From NCBI RefSeq assembly GCF_016773205.1, contig NZ_JAETWB010000001.1:1339490-1403489 (forward strand): 64,000 nucleotides of DNA, written 5' to 3'. Under the pieces are notes generated by a model that did no database searches, was not told the origin of the DNA, and saw only the letters and a program-made list of their open reading frames with translations. This stretch comes from Belnapia arida (GTDB lineage: Bacteria; Pseudomonadota; Alphaproteobacteria; Acetobacterales; Acetobacteraceae). Every line of letters begins with the position of its first letter. Position 1 is the first letter of the stretch. A program made the position numbers and the translations under genes. Of the stretch, positions 43,765 to 52,416 are shown piece after piece.

Positions 43765-45636
43765 TTGCACGCGACTCCCCCACCACGTTCCCACCATCAT
43801 TCCGCTTTGCACCTGACCCGTAAGCGCAATGGTATCTTCTACTGGCGGCGACGCCTGCCGGGGCAGAGGCGCGGCGCCGAGATGGCGATCAGCTTGGGGA
43901 CGCGGCGCTACCGGGAAGCCGAACATCTGGCAGTGGTCGCCGATGAGGCGTTCGAGAAGGTGTTCATGACGATGATGGAGACGGCGCAGCCCTCCCGGCT
44001 CGCGGAACTCATGGCGCGGCTGACCATGGGGCAGACGGCCTCGGAGATAGCAGCCGAGATGGAGGCCGCCGTGGCGGTGGTCGAGTCGCGGGCGCGCATG
44101 GATGGGCCGGGAACCGGGGCGGCGATTCGGCGTGCGCTAGCGCTGGAACGAGCCTTCGGGGGCGACGCGGCACCACGGACGCGACTCCTCCGGGCCGCCT
44201 CTCCCGAATTAACTATCGCGGCCGAGCGGGCGATGGCGTTTCTGGCCGGAGAGATGTTCCCGACGGCGGCCAAAGCGGCGGCGGAACCAGTTCCGGTCAA
44301 GTCGGTGCAGGCGGCCGTGCCGCCCTCCCCTATTGCCCCCTCTCCCTCGATGGCAACGAGGCAGGCCATCCCCGCGATGGCGCCGGAGGTCGTTCCAACG
44401 ACGGCGGCGCAGGAGGCTGTTCCCGTCAAGGAGGCAGAGGCGGCGCCCTCCCCCGCCGAGCCGCTGGCGTCGGTGGTTCTTGTGGAGTTCAAGGCCCACC
44501 GCGAGAAGAAGGGGTATCCGCTCAGGATGGCGGATCAGGCGTGCGGCACGGCGCGTCGCTTCATTGCGGTGGCCGGGGACAGGCCGCTCCGTTCCTACGA
44601 GCGCGGTGACATCCTGGGCTTCACCGACGCGCTCCGGCGCCTCCCGAAGCACCACGGCAAGCCGCCGAACGAGCGCGACCGGACGCCCGCCGACCTCATA
44701 AAGAAGGCGGACGACAAGGCGGAGAGGACGGGCAAGGCCGTACCGAGGTTGAAGGAGGTCACGGTCCAGCGGCAGGTGTCGGAGTTGTCCGCGTTCTTCC
44801 TGTTCGGGGTCAATCACCGGCCGCAACTCCTCCGCCTCGCTGAACACGACGAGATGTTCAAGCGGCACGAATTCGGGGAGGTCGAGGGCGAGCGCGATCA
44901 GCGCGAACCCTGGCCGGACGCCGATTTGAAGGCGCTGTCCATGTCGCCGCTCTACCAGGGCTGCGATCCCCGGCACCGCTGGCGACCGGGGAAGCAAATC
45001 CTCCGCGACGCGCTGTTCTGGCTGCCACTGATGGAGCAGTTCGAGGGCGCCCGCTTGGAGGAGATGGCGGACCTCTACGCGAGGGACATCAAGGACGACT
45101 GTGGGACTCCCTACTTCGACATCCGCGAGCACCACGAGCGGGCGGACGGCCACAAGCGGCGGCTCAAGACCAAGCCCTCCAAGCGGAAGGTGCCGGTCCA
45201 CCCGGAACTGCTGCGGATGGGCTTCCTCGAATACGTGCGGTGGCGAGCGCCGAACCCGGGCGATCCGGTGTTTCCGGACCTACTGCCGCAGGGCCGCGAC
45301 GGCAGGCGGGGGCCACGCTTCACCAGCGCGTTCCGCTACTATCGGCGCCGCATCGGCCTCTACCGCGAAGGCATGGATGGCCACGCGCTCCGCCATAACG
45401 CTAACACGCGACTGCGCGGCGTCATCACGGACAAGCAGCAGCAGCGCCATGTCAACTATATGTTTGGCTGGGGTGGCGGCGGCATGGAGCAGGAGGAGAA
45501 TCGCGGCGGCGAGGGCGAGCGGCGCTACGACCAGGGGCCGCCGCCGCGCGAGGCGGTCAAAACGCTAGCGCTGTTGCGTTATCCCGGGATCGACTTCTCT
45601 CACCTCTACGGTTGGAACCCATCTAGCGTCGGGTAG
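43765..45636 (+). CDS. Tyrosine-type site-specific integrase
   Basis: A 623-codon frame. The N-terminal arm motif NGIFYWRRRLPG ... ISLGTRRYREAEHLA, a long Ala/Pro-rich middle (residues about 150-235), and a C-terminal catalytic domain are visible. Box I Arg is in FEGARLEEMADLY, the beta-hairpin Lys region is TKPSKRKVPVHPE, box II is DGHALRHNANTRL, and the Tyr is probably that of RRYDQG before RYPGIDFSHLYGW. No ATG precedes the arm motif in frame; a TTG at 43765 or 43805-43807 is the likely start. It sits right behind tRNA-Asn and should catalyse island integration. Confidence 0.88.
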   Translation: MHATPPPRSHHHSALHLTRKRNGIFYWRRRLPGQRRGAEMAISLGTRRYREAEHLAVVADEAFEKVFMTMMETAQPSRLAELMARLTMGQTASEIAAEMEAAVAVVESRARMDGPGTGAAIRRALALERAFGGDAAPRTRLLRAASPELTIAAERAMAFLAGEMFPTAAKAAAEPVPVKSVQAAVPPSPIAPSPSMATRQAIPAMAPEVVPTTAAQEAVPVKEAEAAPSPAEPLASVVLVEFKAHREKKGYPLRMADQACGTARRFIAVAGDRPLRSYERGDILGFTDALRRLPKHHGKPPNERDRTPADLIKKADDKAERTGKAVPRLKEVTVQRQVSELSAFFLFGVNHRPQLLRLAEHDEMFKRHEFGEVEGERDQREPWPDADLKALSMSPLYQGCDPRHRWRPGKQILRDALFWLPLMEQFEGARLEEMADLYARDIKDDCGTPYFDIREHHERADGHKRRLKTKPSKRKVPVHPELLRMGFLEYVRWRAPNPGDPVFPDLLPQGRDGRRGPRFTSAFRYYRRRIGLYREGMDGHALRHNANTRLRGVITDKQQQRHVNYMFGWGGGGMEQEENRGGEGERRYDQGPPPREAVKTLALLRYPGIDFSHLYGWNPSSVG

Positions 45637-45641
45637 CACCA

Positions 45642-45877
45642 GGCTGCGGGCCAGCCGTTTGCGCGGCCGTATCGGCGGTCGGCCCCGTACCCTTAACCAG
45701 ACTAAGCTGACGATCGCGCAAACCCTCACGGTCAACGGCAACCTGTCGATGGCGGAGATCGCCCGACAGGTCGGCTGCGCGCCTTCCACCCTCTACAGGT
45801 CGCTGCCGGGTGGTCGGCGAGGATCGACGACGGTCGCAGCCGGCAGACAGACCATGGAGATGTCGGCGACGGCCTGA
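45642..45877 (+). pseudogene. C-terminal HTH remnant of a serine recombinase
   Basis: The reading RLRGRIGGRPRTLNQTK followed by NLSMAEIARQVGCAPSTLYRSL is the DNA-binding tail (HTH_7) of Tn3 resolvase/Hin-type recombinases. The catalytic N-terminal domain with its active Ser is absent, and the frame runs directly out of the end of the integrase gene. It is a broken gene brought by an earlier mobile element. Confidence 0.6.
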
Positions 45878-45898
45878 CCGACCATGATTCTCTATTAA

Positions 45899-46123
45899 CG
45901 GAAACGCGGTGAGGTCTGGCACTGCCGCGGCAAGGTGCGGGTTGGCCGGCAAGCATCGGAGGTGGCGGAGTTCTCGACCGGCTTTCGCACCAGGGCCGAG
46001 GCCGAGGCGGTCGGCGCAGCCGAGGAGGCTCGCATCCGGCGGATCAGCACCCGGAACCCCGACGACCCTCATCCCAAACACATCATTGTTCCCGACCGCG
46101 GCACGGCCGGGTTCCATTCATGA
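45899..46123 (+). pseudogene. N-terminal arm remnant of a tyrosine integrase
   Basis: The frame reads RKRGEVWHCRGKVRVG, then EFSTGFRTRAEAEAVGAAEEARIRR, the pattern of the arm-type DNA-binding domain at the start of phage-like integrases. It stops after about 74 codons and no catalytic domain follows in any frame. The start, if any, is a GTG at 45935. The assignment rests on pattern only. Confidence 0.4.
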
Positions 46124-46474
46124 GCAGTTCCCAGGCTGCCCCGTGCCGGAGCCTCTTAGCGGGTCGGTGTTGAGCGCCAGTAAGGGGAAGCCGGGTCGGC
46201 AGCGCGTCCATACCAGCAATGCGGAGAAGCAGGCGGCGTATCATCGCTGGGCATCGCAGGCCGCGGTCATCCGCTGACCCAAGGCCCGGAACCCGCTCCC
46301 CAGAACGTTGCGGGCCAGATTGAGCCTGGTGGCGATGCCGGGGCTGCCCGTGAGGGCATCCACGACCACTGAGGATATCAGCCCATCGCCGCGCCGATCG
46401 TCGGCATTCGCGGCCTGCCGGAGCGCGGTCCGGCTGTTGCCCGTGGTGGTGTTGTCCGTTCGGGCGATCTGGTT
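46124..46474. other. Degenerate region, no intact gene
   Basis: Only fragments are seen here. A plus-strand frame ends KPGRQRVHTSNAEKQAAYHRW, a pattern like short HGSAxERQRAY-type regulatory proteins. A minus-strand frame continues past a stop from the small frame at 46475-46606. Neither forms a complete gene. Confidence 0.4.
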
Positions 46475-46924
46475 CTACCGCCGGATGTTCGCGAACAGCC
46501 GCTCCGCGATCTGGGGCCGTGCCGCTGGGTGAGCGTCCATCGCTGTGAGGATGGCCCCCAATTGTGCTCGGGTCTGGGTGCTCAAGGCCGGCAGCGCCGC
46601 TGGCATCCTACCCATACCGGACCTTGGCGAGCTTTTCCCGGATGCCCTGTAGGGTGCCGATCAGGAAGTATCGGGCTCGCTGTCGTTCAACTGGACGATC
46701 TGCCGCATCAAGGCTTCGGCCCGCTGATTGAAGGCGCGGGTGCCATGCTTTGCCGAAGTGCGGTGCGCGAACGGCGCAGCCCAGGCAGCGCGGGTCATCC
46801 GGTAGAATGAATAATCGGTCCGCGGATCGACTATGAAGGTATCCATGCAGGCCAGCAGGCTTGCTTGAACTGCGAAAGCTGCGAGCCCTCCCCTCCCCGG
46901 CGCGATGCGCCTTGTGGTTAGCAT
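46475..46924 (-). pseudogene. Fragmented minus-strand gene of unknown function
   Basis: Three overlapping frames read as one interrupted protein. Frame one (46924-46661) holds MDTFIVDPRTDYSFYRM and AFNQRAEALMRQIVQLND. After a one-base shift, frame two continues YFLIGTLQGIREKLAKVRYG. Frame three (46606-46475) is MPAALPALSTQTRAQLGAIL to IAERLFANIRR, ending in TAG, after which the same frame goes on with NTTTGNSRTALRQAANADD. The style recalls phage structural or ejection proteins, but I cannot name a family. Confidence 0.35.
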
Positions 46925-47078
46925 TGCGCTGGGCTTGGTCAGTCTTCTCCAAGACCTTCACCGTGAAGATCACGAGCAGCTAACAATAAAGGTGCCGCTT
47001 GTGCCGCGCGCTCTGGAGGGCGCAGGATTGGTGGGCGCCCCCTGGGCTGACCGACGCGGAGTGCGGGAGAACCCCCTT

Positions 47079-47294
47079 ATGACCGAGCATGTCTACAAAC
47101 TCGTGGAGCTTGTCGGTACCTCTGGTACCAGCGTTTCCGATGCGATTCAGAACGCGATCACGCGGGTCACCACCACTGTCCGCAACGTCAAATGGTTCGA
47201 GGTGGTCCAAGTCCGCGGCGAGGTGAAGGACGGAAAGGTCGGGCACTACCAAGTGACGCTCAAGATCGGTTTCACGCTCGACGACGACGCTTAA
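47079..47294 (+). CDS. Dodecin family flavin-binding protein
   Basis: A 71-residue protein with the full dodecin pattern: MTEHVYKLVELVGTS, SVSDAIQNAITRV, and VKWFEVVQVRGEVKDGKV. The Trp for isoalloxazine stacking is in NVKWFEVV. Dodecins form 12-mers that store or buffer flavins. The gene stands alone among fragments, so it may be a complete survivor in a decaying region. Confidence 0.9.
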   Translation: MTEHVYKLVELVGTSGTSVSDAIQNAITRVTTTVRNVKWFEVVQVRGEVKDGKVGHYQVTLKIGFTLDDDA

Positions 47295-47780
47295 CTCATT
47301 AGCCCAACGCAGTCTGAATAGTCTGCCTCAGCGCTGCCAACAAACACCTAAGATGGACGATGCACCGGCCATCCTATCGATCCGGGCGAGAAGCCGGACA
47401 TCCTGCCGGTTCTCTATGGCCTGCTCAAACCTATCAAAGTCAGTCGGATCGAGGATGACATCGGCGACGAGTGGGTGGGTGGCGATAGTAGCTGGCGTTG
47501 TACGATCTCGCGGTAGCGCATGGGATATCCTCGCGGATGGCTTTTGGCGTGTTTGCCGAGGCAAATATTTGGCCGCCCTGTTGTCCGAGCCGGGCTGCTG
47601 GCAATCAAGCGGCGGACGGCGCCAGCATTGTCCTCAGCATGGCCCGAGCATCAGCCCCGGCATGGCCCCAAGCATCGATCCCGTACACGCGACCGGCGTG
47701 GATCACCCCTGGCTGCCAACCATCTAGGTAGGCGTTGAAAGCCAAATGGGTAGGAGTGTGCAGTGGGGGGCACCCCGGAG
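47295..47780. other. Intergenic stretch with gene fragments
   Basis: No intact gene is recognised. A minus-strand frame (47564-47328) contains LVADVILDPTDFDRFEQAIENRQDVRLLARIDR, and another frame (47518 leftward) starts MRYREIVQRQ. They could be halves of one frameshifted small gene; no family is recognised. Confidence 0.4.
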
Positions 47781-48135
47781 GTCAGGTCTGTTCCAGGGAT
47801 GACGACTCGATCTTCGCCTCCTGCCATTGTTTGTAGGTCTGCCCAGTGCCCTTTAGCCGCCACGCCTCGCGTCCGTTTTGGTTACCTGTGTAGACCACCG
47901 TGGCCGCGGCGCTCGGGCTTTCGAACGGCACGTCCTCGGCGAACCGGAGTGCATTAAGCTGGTCTCCTGGCGCGAGCTTTCCATCAGCGACCAGCTTGTC
48001 GCGCAGTCCCTTGTAGCTGTCCCAAGAAGGCTGGACGCGCAAACGCGCGTCCGATGATCTCGGCATACGGCCTCGCCCCATAGGTCGCCAACATGTCGGC
48101 TTCGCCGCTCCGCAATCATGGCCTGTCAGGTAGTG

Positions 48136-48170
48136 AGGCTGCGCCTCGACCTTCGGTCTCGACGCAGCCT
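48136..48170. repeat. Imperfect hairpin
   Basis: AGGCTGCG at 48136-48143 pairs with CGCAGCCT at 48163-48170; the inner part pairs further with a bulge around a TTC loop. It lies within the DUF4357 fragment and may be a terminator left from another gene. Confidence 0.45.
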
Positions 48171-48235
48171 GCGAGATGCCAGCAGTCGCGGGCACGAGAC
48201 CCACGTCGTCATGCACCCCGCGATTCCGCCGCGAT

Positions 48236-48318
48236 GCAAGCATGTCAGGTCGCATCAGGTCCCACGACGCAAGCATGTCAGGTCGTGTCATGCACTGCGA
48301 TATCGGCACGTCAGATCG
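48236..48318. repeat. Three direct repeats with 33-base period
   Basis: The 17-base core GCAAGCATGTCAGGTCG occurs at 48236-48252 and 48269-48285. A diverged third copy of its last 13 bases lies at 48306-48318. Spacing is exactly 33 bases, so a reading frame through it repeats every 11 residues (RPDMLAS on the minus strand). Confidence 0.6.
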
Positions 48319-48568
48319 GATTGCATTTCGCCGCAACAGTGAATGGCGCCCGCGCGTTCGGCACCGCCGACCTGCTGCGCGGCGGCTGTATATGGCACAA
48401 GTGCGCTTTCCGTTCGAACCTGAATTTCAAGTAAACAATGTTGTTCCTTTCAAGTGAACCGCTCGCTATACGAAGCCGCACCGGAGCGCAGCCGCTTCCG
48501 CCAACGACCGAAGCGCTGTCGCTTCGCCCCCCGGCGCCGCCAGCGAACTTCTAGCCAGCGAGCAACAC

Positions 48569-49249
48569 ATGATTCTCCGCTTTCCCATCACCCCCGAAAG
48601 CCTAGCGGCGGCGGGGAATGAAGGCTGGTCCCTCGTTCCCGTCGCTGACATTTGGGAGGCAGAGTTGCTGCCTCTCCTCCGCCGGTATCGCTCCGTTCGT
48701 CAGGCGTGGCAGCAGGCGGTGAACGACATCATGGAGGATACCAGCGCGACCGCGCGGTTCGATCCCTTCAAGGAATCCGCCTTCTACGCCCTCACCTCCC
48801 CGGCCGCACAGCGCGAGCATTTGCGCCTCTCCATGGAGGCAACCGATACCCTGCGGTACTACGAAGCCGTCCGCTGCATCCTCGACGGGCCTGATCTCCT
48901 CCCCCGCACCAAGGCGGATTTGATCCGCCTCGCTTTCCGCATGCTGCGGGATCACACCATGACGCCCAAGCAGCCGCGCTGGTGGGTTGTCCCTCAGTGC
49001 TGCCATCAGATGATCAACGCCGCGCATGCTCTGGCAACCGCATGGGCGCCTACCACCATGTGGGAAGTCTACCACGGTGCATCATATGGCCGGCAGCACT
49101 CTGCCCTGTTCGATCTCAGGCAGCGCCGCATCTTCGACATCATGAATCTGAACGACATGGAGGACAAGCAGACCGCGCGGGACATCTACGAATTCTGTCT
49201 GGCGGTGGAGGAACCGGAACCGGTGGTGGCGGTGCCGGCGCGGGGATGA
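48569..49249 (+). CDS. Hypothetical protein, first of a coupled pair
   Basis: A 226-residue soluble, mostly helical protein with no signal peptide and no motif I recognise. Notable segments are LLRRYRSVRQAWQQAV and MWEVYHGASYGRQHSALFDL; it has a paired CC in VPQCCHQM. Its stop overlaps the next start by 4 bases (ATGA), so the two are translated together. About 100 bases upstream are AT-richer and may hold the promoter. Confidence 0.65.
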   Translation: MILRFPITPESLAAAGNEGWSLVPVADIWEAELLPLLRRYRSVRQAWQQAVNDIMEDTSATARFDPFKESAFYALTSPAAQREHLRLSMEATDTLRYYEAVRCILDGPDLLPRTKADLIRLAFRMLRDHTMTPKQPRWWVVPQCCHQMINAAHALATAWAPTTMWEVYHGASYGRQHSALFDLRQRRIFDIMNLNDMEDKQTARDIYEFCLAVEEPEPVVAVPARG

Positions 49250-49728
49250 AGATGTCTGCCATAGCGCGCGGTCGTAGCTGGTGCATTTGGGAGCGTGGTC
49301 GCGTCGATACACAGTTGCCCGTGTTGACCGCGCTTTGCATGACGGACGCAGCAATAGTGTCGCGCCTCACCCAGCGGGTCACCACGGAGGTCAGCCGCAA
49401 GCTCGCCATCCCGGTCGAGGTGATCGGCGTGTGCATGCTCGGGGACAAGCAGGGTAGGCGCAGGTTCATGGTCTACTATAATGAGCGCCCGCCGTTCGGG
49501 TGGATGATCGAGATTGATAAAGCGCTGCTTGGTGTCCGCCCTGGCGCATTGCGGTTGGACGTGCGCGCGTGGCTGCGTCAGAACGCCCAACAACCGACGC
49601 AACTAGGCTGGCGCTGGCTCGACACCGACCGGCTGACGCTCAACAATTGGCTAACGCCGCGGCGGGCGAATGTCCTCTGGTTCGAAGATCAGGGTGACGC
49701 CGCCATGTTTCGGCTTTGGTGGTGCTGA
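49246..49728 (+). CDS. Hypothetical protein, second of a coupled pair
   Basis: A 160-residue protein. The ATG at 49246 overlaps the stop of the preceding gene; an ATG at 49252 is also possible. The C-terminal segment ANVLWFEDQGDAAMFRLWW is a well-formed strand-helix pattern seen in small phage or island proteins. No known domain is recognised. Coupling indicates a shared role with the 226-residue partner. Confidence 0.6.
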   Translation: MKMSAIARGRSWCIWERGRVDTQLPVLTALCMTDAAIVSRLTQRVTTEVSRKLAIPVEVIGVCMLGDKQGRRRFMVYYNERPPFGWMIEIDKALLGVRPGALRLDVRAWLRQNAQQPTQLGWRWLDTDRLTLNNWLTPRRANVLWFEDQGDAAMFRLWWC

Positions 49729-50191
49729 CTAGCGAAATCCGAATGACAAGCAGCAACTCCCTTACCGCGCCAGGAATTTTCAGCGGTGGCATGGTCTCCC
49801 GAGAGAACCGGCAGAGAGTCCTTCGAGATGAGCGCCCCGCAGTCTTCGACATTGGGCTGCGTTGGGCATCCGGACCGACGGCGGAGCGGTGGTCGGGACG
49901 CGGGGAGGGCTGGCGGGCAGCGTTGGGTCATGACGATCCGAGGCGATGTAAGCGGCACAAATATCAGATTGGTTTACGACCACTGCCGATCGGAAAGGCG
50001 ATCGGGATAGTAAGGCCATGCTCGATGCTAGACTGCAGCCCGCCCTTCGAACGCTGAACGGATGCGGGTGCGTACCTCCTCGGGCTGGTAGACGATGACC
50101 ACGGCCGTCATGGCGAGGCTGCAGGGTCCGCCCTGCCAAAGGGCACTTTCGACGGGTTTCGTCCCAACCTCAGCCGCCGACCGCGCTTCGG
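49729..50191. other. Region without recognised gene
   Basis: Open frames exist on both strands but none has a protein-like pattern with a ribosome-binding site. A 27-codon minus-strand frame (50111-50028, starting MTAVVIVYQPEEVRTRI) is the best fragment seen. Confidence 0.4.
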
Positions 50192-50335
50192 TCACTCCAC
50201 CAGCGGACCCTCCGCCTCGAGCGCCATAGCCCCGATGGCTCGGGCGACCGTTTGATCGCACATCGCGGTCCCGAAGCGGAGAACTGGCGTTCGCGTCCCA
50301 TCTAGCCAGTCGAACTCAACAACGACATGGCTCAT
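50192..50335 (-). CDS. Possible small protein, 47 residues
   Basis: The frame starts MSHVVVEFDWLDGTRTPVLRF and ends ALEAEGPLVE. It has an amphipathic, protein-like composition and is too short for family assignment. It may be a real small gene or a fragment. Confidence 0.35.
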   Translation of the reverse strand: MSHVVVEFDWLDGTRTPVLRFGTAMCDQTVARAIGAMALEAEGPLVE

Positions 50336-50922
50336 GAGCTTCTCCGTACCGGAATGCGCAAGCGCAGAACCCGATGTGGCGCATCACGCCAACCGCGGTG
50401 AAACAGCCCGGTGTACACGGTATTCATCGCCTGCACGGCAATCAGAGCCACGACATGTTCAAAGTGAACCTCAGTTTGAGAGTGGCTACGAAGCGGGTCC
50501 CGACACTCACCCCGTTCGCTCCGGCTACAAGGCAGTCGCAACGGCCCGCGCTGTTCCAACGACGCGCGCAGTCAGCACCGGCAGGCCGACCGCTGCCAGC
50601 ACAACCTCAAGCCACGGGACGGCCGCAACGGTGTCGCAGACATGACCTCGCCCGCCGATCCCGTAAGCCAGCACAAAGATCACTGCATTCGGGCGGCGTT
50701 AACGAGCCCATCCCAGCTTACTATGTCGGCACAGCCAACCGGTTCGGTCAACCTTGCGGCGACCATGGCGCTGCCTTCCCTTGCCTCAACGGGTCTCATC
50801 CTGCTGCGGGCAGGCTAGTCAGCCGCGCAGCGACAGCGGTCGCTCCGACTAGGCGCGACGGCATCGCAAGAGCGTGACCCTGATTTCATTGCCAGATTCC
50901 GGTTTTCGGCTACGCAAGATGC
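50336..50922. other. Region without recognised gene
   Basis: No convincing gene. On the minus strand a 52-codon frame with a GTG start (50683-50525) encodes a hydrophobic helix (WLEVVLAAVGLPVLTARVV) that could be a small membrane protein, but nothing else supports it. Confidence 0.35.
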
Positions 50923-51984
50923 ATGACCGACGAAAACGACCAGCCTCCGCGTGAACGCGCTCCTCTCTTGCTGGCGTTCGGCGAGCATGCAGGCCGAATG
51001 GCTGCCCTGATCCGAGTGAGGCCAATCCTTATCGCCCGGTTGATCGTGGCGCCCCGCGAGGCCGTGCATTCGATCGGGGCGTTCCTCCATCTTGCACCTG
51101 ATGCGTGCCGACCCGAAGCCGAGGTTGCTGGTCTGATCAATGACAGCGACCCGCGCGATCTCCTCGCTGCTGCGTTGCCGGGGAGTCCGTCGCGCCTCTA
51201 TCGCGCCCTCGACCGCGTGGGCGATCGTGTCCGCGGCCAAGAGTTTTACCGAAGGGTTGGCAAAGTCGCCGCCGGTCCGTTCGCCGATGCCATGCTCGAA
51301 GCCAAGGCGATCGACGATGCCTGCCTCACCTACTGTGAAGCACTGTCCGGTATGGACCCCGAGGTGGCAGCGATCTTCGCCACACTGCGTGACCAATACC
51401 ACGCCGAGTTCGCCGACAGTTTAGTGGCATTCCTGCGGGCGTACGGGGCAGTCGGAGAGAACGACCTTCGCCTTCCGCCGAGGTCTGGGCTGCCGGCCCT
51501 GGTGCGGCGGCTGACGAGAGCGCTTGGGCAAATCCCAGCACCCGATCCCGGTTTTGAAGTGCCGGCGCCGTACCGGCTGATCACTAGCACTGACGAACTT
51601 CAGCGTCTCGGCAGGGAATTTCAAAATTGTCTGGCGCTGCACCACTGGGGAGCGGCTGAGCACCATCTGCGCCTCATCGACGGATCAGGCGTCTACCTCG
51701 TCGCAGACGAACTGCGCCTCTTGGTAGCGCTGCACCGGATTGGCGGCGGACTATGGGTGCTCGAACAGTGCGCCGGGCCGAAGAACGAGGCTCCGCCCGC
51801 GGGCGCCCAGGCCGCACTCCTAAAGGGCCTTGCTGCGAACGGGGTCAAGGTACTGGCGACCGATCCGCAAACCGCCCTGGCGCGCCTGTATGGCGCAACC
51901 CGCCGTCACCGCCGACTTCAGGCTGATGACCTGAACGACACGGAGGATGGCGACGGGGATGACGGCGAGGAAATCGCGGCCTGA
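50923..51984 (+). CDS. PcfJ-like domain protein of unknown function
   Basis: A 353-residue soluble protein. The N-terminal 200 residues are helical without a known motif. The C-terminal part reads LGREFQNCLALHHWG, GSGVYLVADELRLLVAL, and GLWVLEQCAGPKNEAPP, which resembles the PcfJ-like pattern (a conserved Cys, a core strand, then Q-x-x-G-x-x-N). It ends in a very acidic tail (DDLNDTEDGDGDDGEE). PcfJ-like proteins occur on plasmids and conjugative elements. The similarity is moderate. Confidence 0.55.
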   Translation: MTDENDQPPRERAPLLLAFGEHAGRMAALIRVRPILIARLIVAPREAVHSIGAFLHLAPDACRPEAEVAGLINDSDPRDLLAAALPGSPSRLYRALDRVGDRVRGQEFYRRVGKVAAGPFADAMLEAKAIDDACLTYCEALSGMDPEVAAIFATLRDQYHAEFADSLVAFLRAYGAVGENDLRLPPRSGLPALVRRLTRALGQIPAPDPGFEVPAPYRLITSTDELQRLGREFQNCLALHHWGAAEHHLRLIDGSGVYLVADELRLLVALHRIGGGLWVLEQCAGPKNEAPPAGAQAALLKGLAANGVKVLATDPQTALARLYGATRRHRRLQADDLNDTEDGDGDDGEEIAA

Positions 51985-52416
51985 ATGGAACCTAAGCTTG
52001 CAACGTACGTGTCTGGGCGCAAGCATTGTAGATTAGTAGCACTAAAAAGAAGCCGTTCCGAATTTAAGCATACGGCACAGCAGATTGCCAGTCACCAGAG
52101 ACTATCTTGTCATAGTCCCCTTATTCATGTTGATGCGCTCCGCCATCGAGGTTGATGTTACCATTGATGGCGTGGGCGGTAGGATTCAGCAACTTTGCCA
52201 GCCCCATAGGTGATTTGAACTTCACAATACTTCTTCATATCCGCTCTACAACAACACCGATTAGAATGTCTGAAATCAACTTCGGAGCGTAAATCGCGGG
52301 CGAATGACTACCACAAGTAAATATCAGTTTTGTTACGGCTACAACTCGTACACTATGTTCCGACATAACAATATTTTCGTTATACGAAATTAGAACGTTT
52401 CGCACCGTGGGGTCTT
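51985..52416. promoter_or_regulatory. AT-rich leader upstream of the ELWxxDGT/RTX gene
   Basis: About 430 bases, clearly richer in A and T than anything to the left, with no protein-like frame. It contains several TTATACG/ATATTTT stretches close to the next gene (52370-52400). It probably holds the promoter and may bind a silencer protein such as MucR/Ros or an H-NS analogue; this is inferred from composition only. Confidence 0.45.

Larger units (their letters stand above)
47782..48336 (-). pseudogene. DUF4357 domain fragment
   Basis: The last 80 codons match DUF4357: SWDSYKGLRDKLVADGKLAP, FESPSAAATVV, and GREAWRLKGTGQTYKQWQE. DUF4357 usually forms the C-terminal part of longer proteins (GIY-YIG nucleases, restriction-related genes). 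Upstream, the frame passes through a 33-base tandem repeat and has no convincing start or N-terminal domain, so the gene looks truncated. Confidence 0.5.

Noticed and set aside
43541..43786. A minus-strand frame with WIRTNDQRINSPLRY
   Set aside because: It is antisense to the two tRNA genes; this peptide is a well-known spurious translation of tRNA complements.
48236..48318. CRISPR-like array
   Set aside because: Only three copies, the third diverged, with a 33-base period and a 17-base core; spacing and spacer length do not fit a CRISPR and no cas genes are present.
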